A stretch of DNA of 9,227 nucleotides from Methylococcaceae bacterium (GTDB lineage Bacteria > Pseudomonadota > Gammaproteobacteria > Methylococcales > Methylomonadaceae): contig JABFST010000443.1 of the NCBI GenBank assembly GCA_013140465.1, positions 1 through 9,227 of the forward strand. Reading direction: 5' to 3'. The position numbers were made by a program, and so were the translations under genes. Position 1 is the first letter of the stretch. Every line of letters begins with the position of its first letter. Positions 1 through 6,635 of the stretch are shown here, piece after piece. The notes under the pieces were generated by a model. The model searched no databases, was not told the DNA's origin, and saw only the letters and a program-made list of their open reading frames with translations.

Positions 1-1371
1 GGTATGGTTTTGTTCAGGGTCTAACACTTCCAATAAGGCGGAAGCAGGATCGCCCCGGAAATCAGCCGCCATTTTGTCAATCTCATCCAGTAAAAACATC
101 GGGTTACGCGTTTTTATCTTGGCGAGGTTCTGCAAAATCTTACCCGGCATAGAGCCGATATAAGTGCGCCTATGACCGCGAATTTCAGCCTCGTCCCTGA
201 CCCCACCCAATGCCATACGCACATATTTACGGTTGGTGGCCCTGGCGATAGATTCGCCCAATGAGGTTTTACCTACGCCCGGAGGCCCTACCAAACACAG
301 GATGGGCCCTTTTAATTGCTTAACGCGTTGTTGCACGGCAAGATATTCAAGGATGCGTTCTTTGACTTTTTCTAAGCCATAATGCTCAGCTTCCAAAACC
401 TGCTCGGCAATTTTTAAATCATGGCGCACTTTGGTTTTTTTCTTCCAAGGCACGTTGACCATCCAGTCGATATAATTGCGCACTACGGTGGCTTCGGCTG
501 ACATCGCCGGCATCAGCTTAAGCTTGTTCAGTTCCGCATCGGCTTTGGCCTTGGCTTCTTTAGACATGCCCGCTTCGGCGATTTTCTTTTCCAGCTCTTC
601 AATTTCATTAGGCACGTCATCCATATCACCCAATTCTTTTTGTATCGCCTTCATTTGTTCATTCAGGTAATACTCGCGTTGGTTTTTCTCCATTTGCTGC
701 TTGACGCGCACGCGGATTTTTTTCTCCATTTCCAGCAAATCGACTTCACCTTCCATCACCGTCATCAGATTTTCCAGTCGTTTTTCGACATCTGCGGTTT
801 CTAGGATAGTTTGCTTGTCGCTGACTTTTAAGGTCATGTGTGCCGCCATCGTGTCCGCCAAACGGCTAGGATCATCGATGCCCGACAAGGCATTCAACAC
901 TTCGGGGGGAATTTTGCTGTTGAGCTTGACGTATTGGTCAAATGAATTGATGACGGTGCGCTGCAACACATCTTGAGCCTGTGCGGACAGGTTAAAGATG
1001 TCTTCAATCTCAGTCACGGCAGCCGAAAAAAACGTCCCCGTTTCTTGATAGCGCAGCACGCGGCTGCGCTGGTTGCCTTCCACCAACACCTTCACCGTGC
1101 CATCGGGCAACTTTAACAATTGCAGGATGTTCGCCAAAGTGCCCACTTCATACAAGTCGGTAAAATCCGGCTCATCCACTTCGGCCTCTTTTTGCGCAAC
1201 CAACAACACTTGTTTGCCATCTTTCATTGCGGCATCGAGGGCATCTATAGACCGCTCCCGACCAACAAACAAAGGAATCACCATGTGCGGATAAACCACC
1301 ACATCTCTTAGCGGTAAAACAGGGATCAAGCTATCTTTGGGGAGTAGCCGTTTTATTTTGTGCGTGTCCAT
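1..1371 (-). CDS. lon: ATP-dependent protease Lon, N-terminal part (cut by window edge)
   Basis: Lon is a cytoplasmic AAA+ serine protease that degrades misfolded and regulatory proteins. The 457 codons seen include the LonN substrate-binding domain, starting near residue 13 with [20 protein letters not shown] as in E. coli Lon. A charged helical linker follows (about 190-310, including [19 protein letters not shown]). Next come the AAA+ Walker [10 protein letters not shown] near residue 361 and Walker [11 protein letters not shown] near 424. The rest of the ATPase module and the Ser-Lys protease domain lie outside the window, so intactness cannot be judged. I chose the ATG at 1371 because AAGGG sits 7 nt upstream and the sigma32-like promoter leaves a leader of about 30 nt. 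An in-frame ATG at 1389 (MTKGFV extension) has a poor ribosome site and would leave only about 12 nt of leader. The place after clpX is the usual one in gammaproteobacteria. Confidence 0.97.
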   Translation of the reverse strand, partial: MDTHKIKRLLPKDSLIPVLPLRDVVVYPHMVIPLFVGRERSIDALDAAMKDGKQVLLVAQKEAEVDEPDFTDLYEVGTLANILQLLKLPDGTVKVLVEGNQRSRVLRYQETGTFFSAAVTEIEDIFNLSAQAQDVLQRTVINSFDQYVKLNSKIPPEVLNALSGIDDPSRLADTMAAHMTLKVSDKQTILETADVEKRLENLMTVMEGEVDLLEMEKKIRVRVKQQMEKNQREYYLNEQMKAIQKELGDMDDVPNEIEELEKKIAEAGMSKEAKAKADAELNKLKLMPAMSAEATVVRNYIDWMVNVPWKKKTKVRHDLKIAEQVLEAEHYGLEKVKERILEYLAVQQRVKQLKGPILCLVGPPGVGKTSLGESIARATNRKYVRMALGGVRDEAEIRGHRRTYIGSMPGKILQNLAKIKTRNPMFLLDEIDKMAADFRGDPASALLEVLDPEQNHT

Positions 1372-1407
1372 AACGAAGCCCTTAGTCATTTCTTGGAATA
1401 TTAAAAG

Positions 1408-1436
1408 ATTATGGGGACGCTAATTAAAATAGCAAG
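1408..1436 (-). promoter_or_regulatory. Sigma32-like heat-shock promoter of lon
   Basis: Read on the minus strand, CTTGCT (1436-1431) is followed after exactly 14 nt by CCCCATAAT (1416-1408). The sigma32 consensus is CTTGAA, 13-15 nt, CCCCATnTA. The -10 part is nearly perfect and the -35 part matches 4 of 6. Transcription would start near 1401-1403, about 30 nt before the lon ATG at 1371. E. coli lon is a classic sigma32 gene, so position and family knowledge agree with the match. Confidence 0.8.
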
Positions 1437-1499
1437 GATTAAACGTCTCGATTTATCGTACTTTAACAAAATAATACAATAATTGACGGCTTTACTAGG

Positions 1500-1536
1500 C
1501 AAAAAAAAAGGCTTTTATAAAAAAGCCCTTTTTTTG
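1500..1536 (-). terminator. Intrinsic terminator after clpX, bidirectional in form
   Basis: The perfect stem GGCTTTT (1510-1516) / AAAAGCC (1521-1527) has a 4-nt loop. It is flanked by nine A on the left (1501-1509) and seven T on the right (1529-1535). On the minus strand the hairpin is followed by nine T, as expected for a terminator about 40 nt past the clpX stop. The mirror T run would let it also stop plus-strand transcription. It insulates clpX from the separately promoted lon gene. Confidence 0.85.
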
Positions 1537-1572
1537 TGCGCTACGATGGCTAAAAAACCATCCGGTAAACCG

Positions 1573-2850
1573 TTATGAGTCAGAAGCGACCCGTTTTTTT
1601 TCAGCTTCGTAAACCAAGAATGGTTCGTTGTTACCTAAAATAACGCTTTCATCCACGACCACCTTGCAAATATTGTCAGCTGAAGGCAGCTCATACATCG
1701 TATTGAGCAAGACATTTTCAACAATAGTCCGTAAGCCTCTGGCTCCGGTTTTTCTTTCCATCGCCTTGCGGGCAATCGCACTTAAAGAATCTTCACGGAA
1801 TTCCAACTCCGCGCCTTCCATTTCAAACAAATGTTTGTATTGCTTGGTGAGGGCGTTTTTAGGCTCGGTCAAAATCTGCACTAACGCCTTTTCGTCCAAT
1901 TCTTCCAACGTGGCAATAATCGGCAAACGACCGACAAACTCAGGAATCAAACCGTATTTGATCAAATCTTCTGATTCAACTTCGGCAAACAATTCGCCGA
2001 TATTTTTGGACTCATCTTTCGATTTTACATCGGCAGAAAAACCAATGCCGCCTTTTTCGGAACGGGCCTTAATCACGCGATCCAAGCCCGCAAAGGCACC
2101 GCCGACAATAAACAAAATATTAGCCGTGTTGACTTGCAAATAATCGCCTTGCGGATGTTTGCGCCCACCTTGCGGCGGCACCGAAGCAATAGTGCCTTCA
2201 ATAAGCTTTAATAAGGCTTGCTGGACACCTTCGCCGGACACGTCACGCGTAATTGATGGGTTATCCGATTTCCTGGAGATTTTGTCTATCTCATCGATGT
2301 AAACAATACCCGTTTCTGCTTTTTCAACGTCATAATCACATTTTTGCAGAATTTTCTGGATAATGTTCTCAACATCCTCACCAACATAACCCGCTTCGGT
2401 CAGCGTAGTCGCATCGGCAATCGTAAACGGCACATTCAATAGGCGCGCCAAGGTTTCAGCCAACAACGTTTTGCCAGAACCGGTAGGGCCTATCAGCAAA
2501 ATATTACTTTTTGCCAATTCGACAGAGTCTTTTTTATTCTTGCTGCTACGCAAGCGCTTATAGTGGTTATAAACCGCGACCGCCAGAATTTTTTTGGCAC
2601 GCTCTTGGCCTATCACATAATCGTCTAGCTCTTCCTTAATTTCCCTAGGCTTAGGCAGTTCATTGCCGCTAAAAGAGGAAGCGTCTTCTTGCAACTCATC
2701 TTTAATGATGTCGTTGCACAACTCTACGCACTCGTCACAAACATAAACCGACGGCCCAGCAATCAGTTTTCTTACTTCGTGCTGGCTTTTACCACAAAAA
2801 GAACAATACAGTAATTTGTCGTCGTCTCTGCCGCTTTTGTCATTACTCAT
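1573..2850 (-). CDS. clpX: ATP-dependent Clp protease ATP-binding subunit ClpX
   Basis: ClpX is the AAA+ unfoldase that recognises tagged or damaged proteins and threads them into the ClpP chamber. The 425-residue protein matches the E. coli length (424). An N-terminal zinc-binding domain has Cys16, Cys19, Cys38 and Cys41. The AAA+ module shows Walker A GPTGSGKT (121-128), pore-1 loop GYVG (154-157), Walker B IVYIDEID (182-189), the RKH loop (230-232), an arginine finger in EFVGR (near 308) and sensor-2 GARGLR (Arg371). The ClpP-docking tripeptide IGF is present at 269-271, so partnership with the adjacent clpP product is expected. The start at 2850 is supported by AAGGGG 7 nt upstream. The gene lies 86 nt after clpP and ends in a strong terminator. 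No missing residue or frameshift was seen. Confidence 0.98.
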   Translation of the reverse strand: MSNDKSGRDDDKLLYCSFCGKSQHEVRKLIAGPSVYVCDECVELCNDIIKDELQEDASSFSGNELPKPREIKEELDDYVIGQERAKKILAVAVYNHYKRLRSSKNKKDSVELAKSNILLIGPTGSGKTLLAETLARLLNVPFTIADATTLTEAGYVGEDVENIIQKILQKCDYDVEKAETGIVYIDEIDKISRKSDNPSITRDVSGEGVQQALLKLIEGTIASVPPQGGRKHPQGDYLQVNTANILFIVGGAFAGLDRVIKARSEKGGIGFSADVKSKDESKNIGELFAEVESEDLIKYGLIPEFVGRLPIIATLEELDEKALVQILTEPKNALTKQYKHLFEMEGAELEFREDSLSAIARKAMERKTGARGLRTIVENVLLNTMYELPSADNICKVVVDESVILGNNEPFLVYEAEKKRVASDS

Positions 2851-2865
2851 AAATCAGCCCCTTGC

Positions 2866-2947
2866 AAACATCCGCGATGTTTCCATCTTCGGCACTGCCC
2901 CTAAGCCTTGCCGAAATACTAAAAGAATACTGACCGTTATTGGTCAG
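2866..2947 (-). repeat. Three small inverted repeats in the clpP-clpX gap
   Basis: Three perfect inverted repeats fill the gap: CTGACC/GGTCAG (2930-2935/2942-2947, the clpP stop codon lying in the loop), TTCGGCA/TGCCGAA (2888-2894/2909-2915, 14-nt loop) and AAACAT/ATGTTT (2866-2871/2877-2882, 5-nt loop). In the mRNA the last would end only 2 nt before the clpX Shine-Dalgarno AAGGGG. None is followed by a convincing U tract, so they are not typical terminators. They could act in RNA processing, mRNA stability or clpX translation, or be chance; this is inference. Confidence 0.5.
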
Positions 2948-3584
2948 AACCCGTTGCCCTATTGGTCAAAACTTTATCAATCAATCCATAACTGACCGCA
3001 TCGTTTGCGCTTAAAAAGTTGTCCCTGTCGGTGTCTAACTGCACTTTTTCTAAGGGTTGGCCGGTATGAAAAGCCAACACTTTGTTAAGTTTGTCCCTAA
3101 TAGACAAGATTTCTCGGGCATGGATGTCAAAATCAGATGCCTGGCCTTGAAAACCACCCAACGGTTGGTGGATCATCATGCGTGAATGGGGTAAACAATA
3201 GCGTTTGCCGCTAGCCCCACCCGTCAATAATAATGCGCCCATGCTGGCGGCTTGACCGATACATAAGGTGCTGACATCAGGCTTGATAAACTGCATGGTG
3301 TCATAAATCGACATACCCGCCGTAACTGATCCGCCAGGGGAATTGATATAAAGATGGATGTCTTTGTCTGGATTTTCTGATTCCAGAAACAGCAACTGGG
3401 CCACCACTAAGTTAGCCATATAGTCTTCGACTTGACCGACTAAAAAAATCACCCGTTCTTTTAACAACCTAGAATAAATGTCAAACGAACGCTCGCCTCT
3501 CGCGGTCTGTTCGATGACCATAGGCACCAAACCACCAGCCGCTTGTAAAGCACGCGCCTGATCCACCATTACATGTTTATACAT
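2937..3584 (-). CDS. clpP: ATP-dependent Clp protease proteolytic subunit ClpP
   Basis: ClpP is a serine peptidase that forms a double-heptamer chamber in the cytoplasm and works with ClpX. From the ATG at 3584 the protein has 215 residues. The catalytic triad is Ser114 (GQAASMGA), His139 (MMIHQP) and Asp188 ([10 protein letters not shown]), each 3 residues later than in the E. coli precursor. Other family marks are YINSPGGSV and the LVPMVIEQT segment that begins the mature protein. That segment follows an N-terminal stretch of about 17-18 residues likely removed by self-processing, as in E. coli. An in-frame TTG at 3590 would extend the frame but touches the ribosome site, whereas AAGGG (3596-3592) lies a good 6 nt before the ATG at 3584. 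That ribosome site overlaps the tig stop codon, so translation is probably coupled to tig. Confidence 0.97.
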   Translation of the reverse strand: MYKHVMVDQARALQAAGGLVPMVIEQTARGERSFDIYSRLLKERVIFLVGQVEDYMANLVVAQLLFLESENPDKDIHLYINSPGGSVTAGMSIYDTMQFIKPDVSTLCIGQAASMGALLLTGGASGKRYCLPHSRMMIHQPLGGFQGQASDFDIHAREILSIRDKLNKVLAFHTGQPLEKVQLDTDRDNFLSANDAVSYGLIDKVLTNRATGSDQ

Positions 3585-3593
3585 TGTCAACCC

Positions 3594-4895
3594 TTATGCT
3601 TGCTGCCTATCCATAGCATCGCTAAAACTTAATGTTTCCTCAGTGACTTTAGCCTGAGAAACCAACCATTCGACCACTTGGTCTTCTAATACCATTTGTT
3701 GCACATCATTAAGACGCTTTGCATCAGCGTAATACCAATCAATCACGTCATAAGGACGTTCGTAACTTTTCGCCATATCCTCTATGGTAGAGCGTACCCT
3801 ATCATTATCCAATTGAATAGCATTTTTTTGGATAACTTCACCTAAAATCAAGCCTAAGGCCACACGGCGCTTGGCTTGCTCCTCAAACATGTCTCTGGGG
3901 AGTTGTAAATCATCCAGCTTCATTTTTTGGCGTTTGGCGGTTTCGAAATACGGTTTCATCAATTCTTCAACTTCTGCATCAACCAAAGAATTGGGTACAG
4001 TCAATGGAATAGTTGCATATAAGGCATCCATGACCGCCGTTTTTAATTTCGCACGCAACGCGGTGTCCAGCTCACGTTCCATGTTCGCACGCACGTCGTC
4101 TTGGAATGAGCCTACAAAACCTTCTTCAATGCCGTAAGCCTTAACGAACTCTTCATCAATTTCTGGCAGCACAGGTTCTTCAACCGTGGTGACATCCACG
4201 GCAAACTCAGCCGCCTTACCTGCCAATTTTTCATTGCCGTAATCTTCGGGGAAATTCAGGGTAAACGTTTTATTATCGCCTACCGCCAAGCCCAGCAGAT
4301 TGTCTTCAAAGCCTGGGATCATTTTGTTTTCGCCACAGACTACGACATAGTCTTCGACCCTGCCATCGGTGAAATTTTCATCTTCTGATGTGCCAGTAAA
4401 ACCGATAGTGACGCGGTCGCCTGTTTGTGACGCACGGTCAACTGCTTGCCAAGTTTGGCGTTGTTGCCTTAACTTTTGGATCATCACCTCAACGTCTTCG
4501 TCAGTGACAGCAGACACAGGGCGCACGACTTCCAAAGCACTAACGCCTTCCAACGACACTTCGGGATATACTTCAAACACAGCCGTGTACTTAAAACCTT
4601 CTGATTCGTCTAAAGATTCTATGTGCGGGTGTCCTGCCGGATTTAAATCTTGTTCTTTAAGTGCGGAATAATAAGTATCTTTAATCAGGTCGCCAGCAAT
4701 TTCACCACGCACCCGCTCACCAAACAATTTCTTCACAACATGGGCAGGCACTTTACCTGGACGAAAACCATCAACCTTAGCATTACGCGCCAACGACTTT
4801 AGACGCGCCGCCATTTTTTCTTGAACAACGGCTTCCGGCACGATCACAGTCATTTTTCGGCTTAATTCTGATGTCTTTTCGACAGAAACTTGCAT
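3594..4895 (-). CDS. tig: Trigger factor, ribosome-bound chaperone and peptidyl-prolyl isomerase
   Basis: Trigger factor binds the ribosome near the exit tunnel and shields nascent chains. The 433-residue length matches E. coli (432). The N-terminal ribosome-binding domain carries GFRPGKVP at 43-50. An FKBP-like isomerase domain spans about 158-240 (TGDRVTIGFTG, then MIPGFEDNLLGLAVGD and FPEDYGNEKLAGK). A helical C-terminal chaperone domain follows (about 245-433), starting with LPEIDEEFVKAYG. The start at 4895 is well supported by GAGG 7 nt upstream (4906-4903). The gene heads the tig-clpP-clpX series. Its stop codon lies inside the clpP ribosome binding site, 9 nt before the clpP ATG, which joins folding and degradation functions in one transcript. 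No clear promoter was seen directly upstream, so some readthrough from the tRNA-Leu promoter is possible. Confidence 0.97.
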   Translation of the reverse strand: MQVSVEKTSELSRKMTVIVPEAVVQEKMAARLKSLARNAKVDGFRPGKVPAHVVKKLFGERVRGEIAGDLIKDTYYSALKEQDLNPAGHPHIESLDESEGFKYTAVFEVYPEVSLEGVSALEVVRPVSAVTDEDVEVMIQKLRQQRQTWQAVDRASQTGDRVTIGFTGTSEDENFTDGRVEDYVVVCGENKMIPGFEDNLLGLAVGDNKTFTLNFPEDYGNEKLAGKAAEFAVDVTTVEEPVLPEIDEEFVKAYGIEEGFVGSFQDDVRANMERELDTALRAKLKTAVMDALYATIPLTVPNSLVDAEVEELMKPYFETAKRQKMKLDDLQLPRDMFEEQAKRRVALGLILGEVIQKNAIQLDNDRVRSTIEDMAKSYERPYDVIDWYYADAKRLNDVQQMVLEDQVVEWLVSQAKVTEETLSFSDAMDRQQA

Positions 4896-4960
4896 TTCTT
4901 TACCTCACATTATTTATAGAAGAATTTTTTAGGATACCGATAGCCGGCTTAAAATAACAG

Positions 4961-4989
4961 AAAAGCAAGACATTAACTTATCTTGCTTT
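4961..4989 (-). terminator. Weak terminator-like hairpin between tRNA-Leu and tig
   Basis: A perfect 9-bp inverted repeat, AAAGCAAGA (4962-4970) and TCTTGCTTT (4981-4989), has a 10-nt AT-rich loop and starts about 10 nt past the tRNA 3' end. On the minus strand the T run is short (4 T, then CTG). It may therefore be a leaky terminator or a processing hairpin rather than a full stop before tig. Confidence 0.5.
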
Positions 4990-4999
4990 GTAGAGTAGG

Positions 5000-5084
5000 T
5001 GGTGCGAATGGAGGGACTCGAACCCACACTGCGTTAACAACTGGTACCTAAAACCAGCGCGTCTACCAATTTCGCCACATTCGC
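5000..5084 (-). tRNA. tRNA-Leu, anticodon UAG
   Basis: The minus strand folds as a class II tRNA of 85 nt with an encoded CCA end. The acceptor arm pairs GCGAATG with CATTCGC (7 of 7), with discriminator A. The anticodon stem pairs CTGGT with ACCAG around a loop TTTAGGT, giving anticodon TAG (UAG), which decodes CUN leucine codons. A long variable arm (TTGTTAACGCAG region) and the T loop GTTCGAGTC are present. The gene stands alone, without other tRNAs, between the radical SAM gene and tig. Confidence 0.96.
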
Positions 5085-5102
5085 ACTTTGAATGAACGCG
5101 GC

Positions 5103-5131
5103 ATTGTAAGTGCATATAAAACATTTAACAA
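5103..5131 (-). promoter_or_regulatory. Sigma70 promoter of tRNA-Leu
   Basis: On the minus strand TTGTTA (5131-5126) and TACAAT (5108-5103) are separated by exactly 17 nt. A GC-rich discriminator, GCCGCG, follows the -10 box, as at stringently controlled stable-RNA promoters. Transcription would start near 5096, about 12 nt before the mature tRNA 5' end. Confidence 0.75.
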
Positions 5132-5167
5132 GCTATTATTTGGCGATTACGCCTAATGTGACAAATA

Positions 5168-5202
5168 GCCGCAGTGCTAGCACAACACTAAAAACTGCTG
5201 GC
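5168..5202. repeat. Imperfect inverted repeat with a nested palindrome
   Basis: GCCGCAGT (from 5168) pairs with ACTGCTGGC (ending 5202) as 8 bp with one bulged base. The loop side contains the palindrome GTGCTAGCAC. It lies just past the stop of the radical SAM gene and before the tRNA promoter. There is no T run on either strand, so it is not a standard intrinsic terminator. It may stabilise the 3' end of the message, or be chance. Confidence 0.4.
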
Positions 5203-5205
5203 AAA

Positions 5206-6057
5206 TCAAATACTGACTGAAACGGTATACCCTAAACGGCGGATGTCTTCTGCAAACTCTGCCAAAACCCCTGCCCCCATTGGGGCCAAACGCGGTGCTT
5301 CGGGTTGTAATGATGGCCTCGCAATTGTGTATAACAGCACTTCTTGTATCGGGCTAGCCATGTCCTTAACACGCTTCAACACACCCAGATAAGCGGCTTT
5401 TTCTTGGGGTGACAGGCCACGTTTATCAACATCAACCAAGCACGTCTGGATTTTGGTCGGACACAAGCTAGCCGCCAACAACAAATTATCCAAACTGGCT
5501 TTTGCGGGCTGGCGCGTATTGTTTATCAGCCTACGCCCTGCTACAGTCGCGCTGTCCAGCTTATACCAAAGCTCGCCGCCGAACGCATCCAACACCTGCA
5601 AACCTGCTTGCACTTGGGTTTGGTGTATTAAACTGCCATTGCTAATCAACACATAACGGCAGCCCGGCAACACCCCGGCTTGGGTGGCAACCTGCCCCAC
5701 CAAACTCACCGCTTGGGCAAAATCCGTTAAACTCGTCGGTTCGCCATTACCCGCAATCGCAATGTCCTTAATCACGCGCTGGGATTCTTCCACCTGAAAA
5801 CGCTGGTAAAAATCCCCGTGCAACACATCGTCCAAAAATATGCGCAGCTCTTCTGCCAACAACTCAAAATCCATAGGCGGGGCTACGCCGATTTGTAGGT
5901 TAGGAACTTGGCAATAAATGCACCGCCAATTGCAGGCATTATTGGTATTAAAGTTAATGCCTATAGACAATCCGCCCAATCTTCGGGAAATGACCGGATA
6001 GACATAGCGCAAGCCCGCACTATCCGAACTATGATTGCTTGTTGTTAATTTCGACAC
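5206..6057 (-). CDS. Radical SAM protein, wyosine-synthetase-like (COG0731-type) family
   Basis: The 283-residue protein carries the radical SAM cluster motif CNWRCIYC: Cys42, Cys46 and Cys49 would hold a [4Fe-4S] cluster that cleaves S-adenosylmethionine. Before it stands YPVISRRLGGLSIGIN, similar to the PSRRLG-SLGI segment of bacterial relatives of the tRNA wyosine synthetase TYW1. GNGEPT (103-108) takes the place of the usual GGE motif for SAM binding. Radical SAM chemistry is secure; the substrate is unknown, and bacteria are not known to make wyosine, so no tRNA role should be assumed. No in-frame ATG exists before residue 62, so the start is GTG at 6057 (GTAGG about 6 nt upstream) or TTG at 6063, which abuts that site. 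The gene is monocistronic and diverges from the small gene at 6236. No neighbouring gene suggests a substrate. Confidence 0.88.
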   Translation of the reverse strand: MSKLTTSNHSSDSAGLRYVYPVISRRLGGLSIGINFNTNNACNWRCIYCQVPNLQIGVAPPMDFELLAEELRIFLDDVLHGDFYQRFQVEESQRVIKDIAIAGNGEPTSLTDFAQAVSLVGQVATQAGVLPGCRYVLISNGSLIHQTQVQAGLQVLDAFGGELWYKLDSATVAGRRLINNTRQPAKASLDNLLLAASLCPTKIQTCLVDVDKRGLSPQEKAAYLGVLKRVKDMASPIQEVLLYTIARPSLQPEAPRLAPMGAGVLAEFAEDIRRLGYTVSVSI

Positions 6058-6150
6058 CCTCAACCTACTTTTTGTTACCCATAAACCCCCATTCTAAGGC
6101 GTTAGGGCGCACAAACTAAAGCTTTTTAACCATAGGCCAAAATGCGGCTG

Positions 6151-6219
6151 CATTTGATCTGCGTACTTGCTTGACTCAGATTAAGACCCGCATTGATAAT
6201 GGGCACTCATTTAATCTGC
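6151..6219. repeat. Direct and inverted repeats around the promoter of the small gene
   Basis: CATTTGATCTGC (6151-6162) recurs as CATTTAATCTGC (6208-6219), 11 of 12 identical, start to start 57 nt. The core TTAATCTG is also present inverted and exact as CAGATTAA at 6177-6184, directly after the -35 box. The copies bracket and enter the core promoter, a layout that would suit an operator for a DNA-binding regulator. No regulator is identified, and chance cannot be ruled out for an AT-rich 8-mer. Confidence 0.5.
6171..6200 (+). promoter_or_regulatory. Sigma70 promoter of the small membrane-protein gene
   Basis: TTGACT (6171-6176, 5 of 6) and GATAAT (6195-6200, 5 of 6) are separated by 18 nt. 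A start near 6207 gives a leader of about 30 nt that includes AGAGGA 7 nt before the ATG at 6236. The promoter points away from the radical SAM gene. Confidence 0.7.
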
Positions 6220-6235
6220 TTTAGAGGATCGCATA

Positions 6236-6433
6236 ATGGAAAACGAAGTTGTTGCAACATCAAAAGGCACTTTAGCTGCCATCGGCACTGCCGCCAAAAC
6301 TTTGGTTTTGGCTCATCCAGTTAGCGTCGCCGTCGTGGGCGGTGCTTTAATTGGCTGGGGCACTTACTATGCCGTAGGCAAATATATCGCTAAAAAAGCA
6401 GCCGCTGACGAATCTGCCACAGCCACTGCTTGA
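6236..6433 (+). CDS. Small probable membrane protein, 65 residues, function unknown
   Basis: I do not recognise a named family. The protein has a short polar N-terminus, an amphipathic or hydrophobic stretch (about 12-27) and a likely membrane span at about 28-50 (PVSVAVVGGALIGWGTYYAV). The span contains Gly35, Gly36, Gly40 and Gly42, a small-xxx-small pattern often used for helix packing. A positively charged KYIAKK follows, then an Ala-rich tail. The lysines after the span suggest a cytoplasmic C-terminus. There is no cleavable signal peptide pattern. Its reality is supported by a good sigma70 promoter, a strong ribosome site (AGAGGA, 7 nt before the ATG) and a strong terminator 21 nt past the stop. 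It is therefore an independent single-gene unit and probably well expressed. It is unlikely to be part of the ygfZ set, which has its own promoter. Confidence 0.85.
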   Translation: MENEVVATSKGTLAAIGTAAKTLVLAHPVSVAVVGGALIGWGTYYAVGKYIAKKAAADESATATA

Positions 6434-6454
6434 CTGGTACTGCTTGACTAAAAC

Positions 6455-6491
6455 AAAAACCACCCAAGTCTCGCTTCGGGTGGTTTTTTTT
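6455..6491 (+). terminator. Strong intrinsic terminator after the small gene
   Basis: AACCACCC (6458-6465) pairs with GGGTGGTT (6478-6485), and the outer A run extends the pairing with the start of the T run. The 12-nt loop is followed by eight T in total (6484-6491). It closes the small gene and separates it from the ygfZ promoter. Confidence 0.9.
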
Positions 6492-6567
6492 GCCTTAATC
6501 CTTGCCCCTGACATTTGACGGCAAACCCTATCGGCAATGGCAACCCGCTTAACCTACCCGCCAAATT

Positions 6568-6596
6568 TCGCCACCTGCCCGCTGTTGCTATATAAT
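6568..6596 (+). promoter_or_regulatory. Probable sigma70 promoter of the ygfZ-ctaA-Rieske set
   Basis: A perfect TATAAT (6591-6596) lies 17 nt after TCGCCA (6568-6573, 4 of 6 to TTGACA). An overlapping extended -10 reading, TGC then TATATA (6586-6594), is also possible. A start near 6603 leaves about 33 nt before the ygfZ ATG at 6636. It also lies inside the longer open frame from 6537, which argues against that upstream start. Confidence 0.6.
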
Positions 6597-6635
6597 CACA
6601 GCTATCCCCTACCCCACCATCCATTTAGCTTAGCC

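Noticed and set aside
1628..2143. Open frame of 171 codons on the plus strand
   Set aside because: It lies wholly inside clpX on the opposite strand, lacks a ribosome site and gives a Ser/Thr-rich sequence typical of antisense frames.
4896..4960. TATAAA-like -10 box just upstream of tig
   Set aside because: No acceptable -35 box lies 16-18 nt upstream, and the resulting leader would be only a few bases before the ribosome site. A CTTGCT with CCGGCTATC as sigma32 boxes is also too poor a match.
6064..6120. TAGAAT (6096-6091, minus strand) as promoter of the radical SAM gene
   Set aside because: The best -35 candidate 17-18 nt upstream matches only 3 of 6 positions; possible but not supported enough to list.
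6426..6450. Direct repeat of GCTTGACT at the end of the small gene, also found at its -35 region
   Set aside because: It is short, one copy covers the stop codon and one the -35 box; best explained by chance and coding constraint.
6537..6635. N-terminal extension of YgfZ by 33 residues
   Set aside because: The segment is Pro-rich and unlike the family, has no ribosome site, and contains the TATAAT promoter at 6591-6596.
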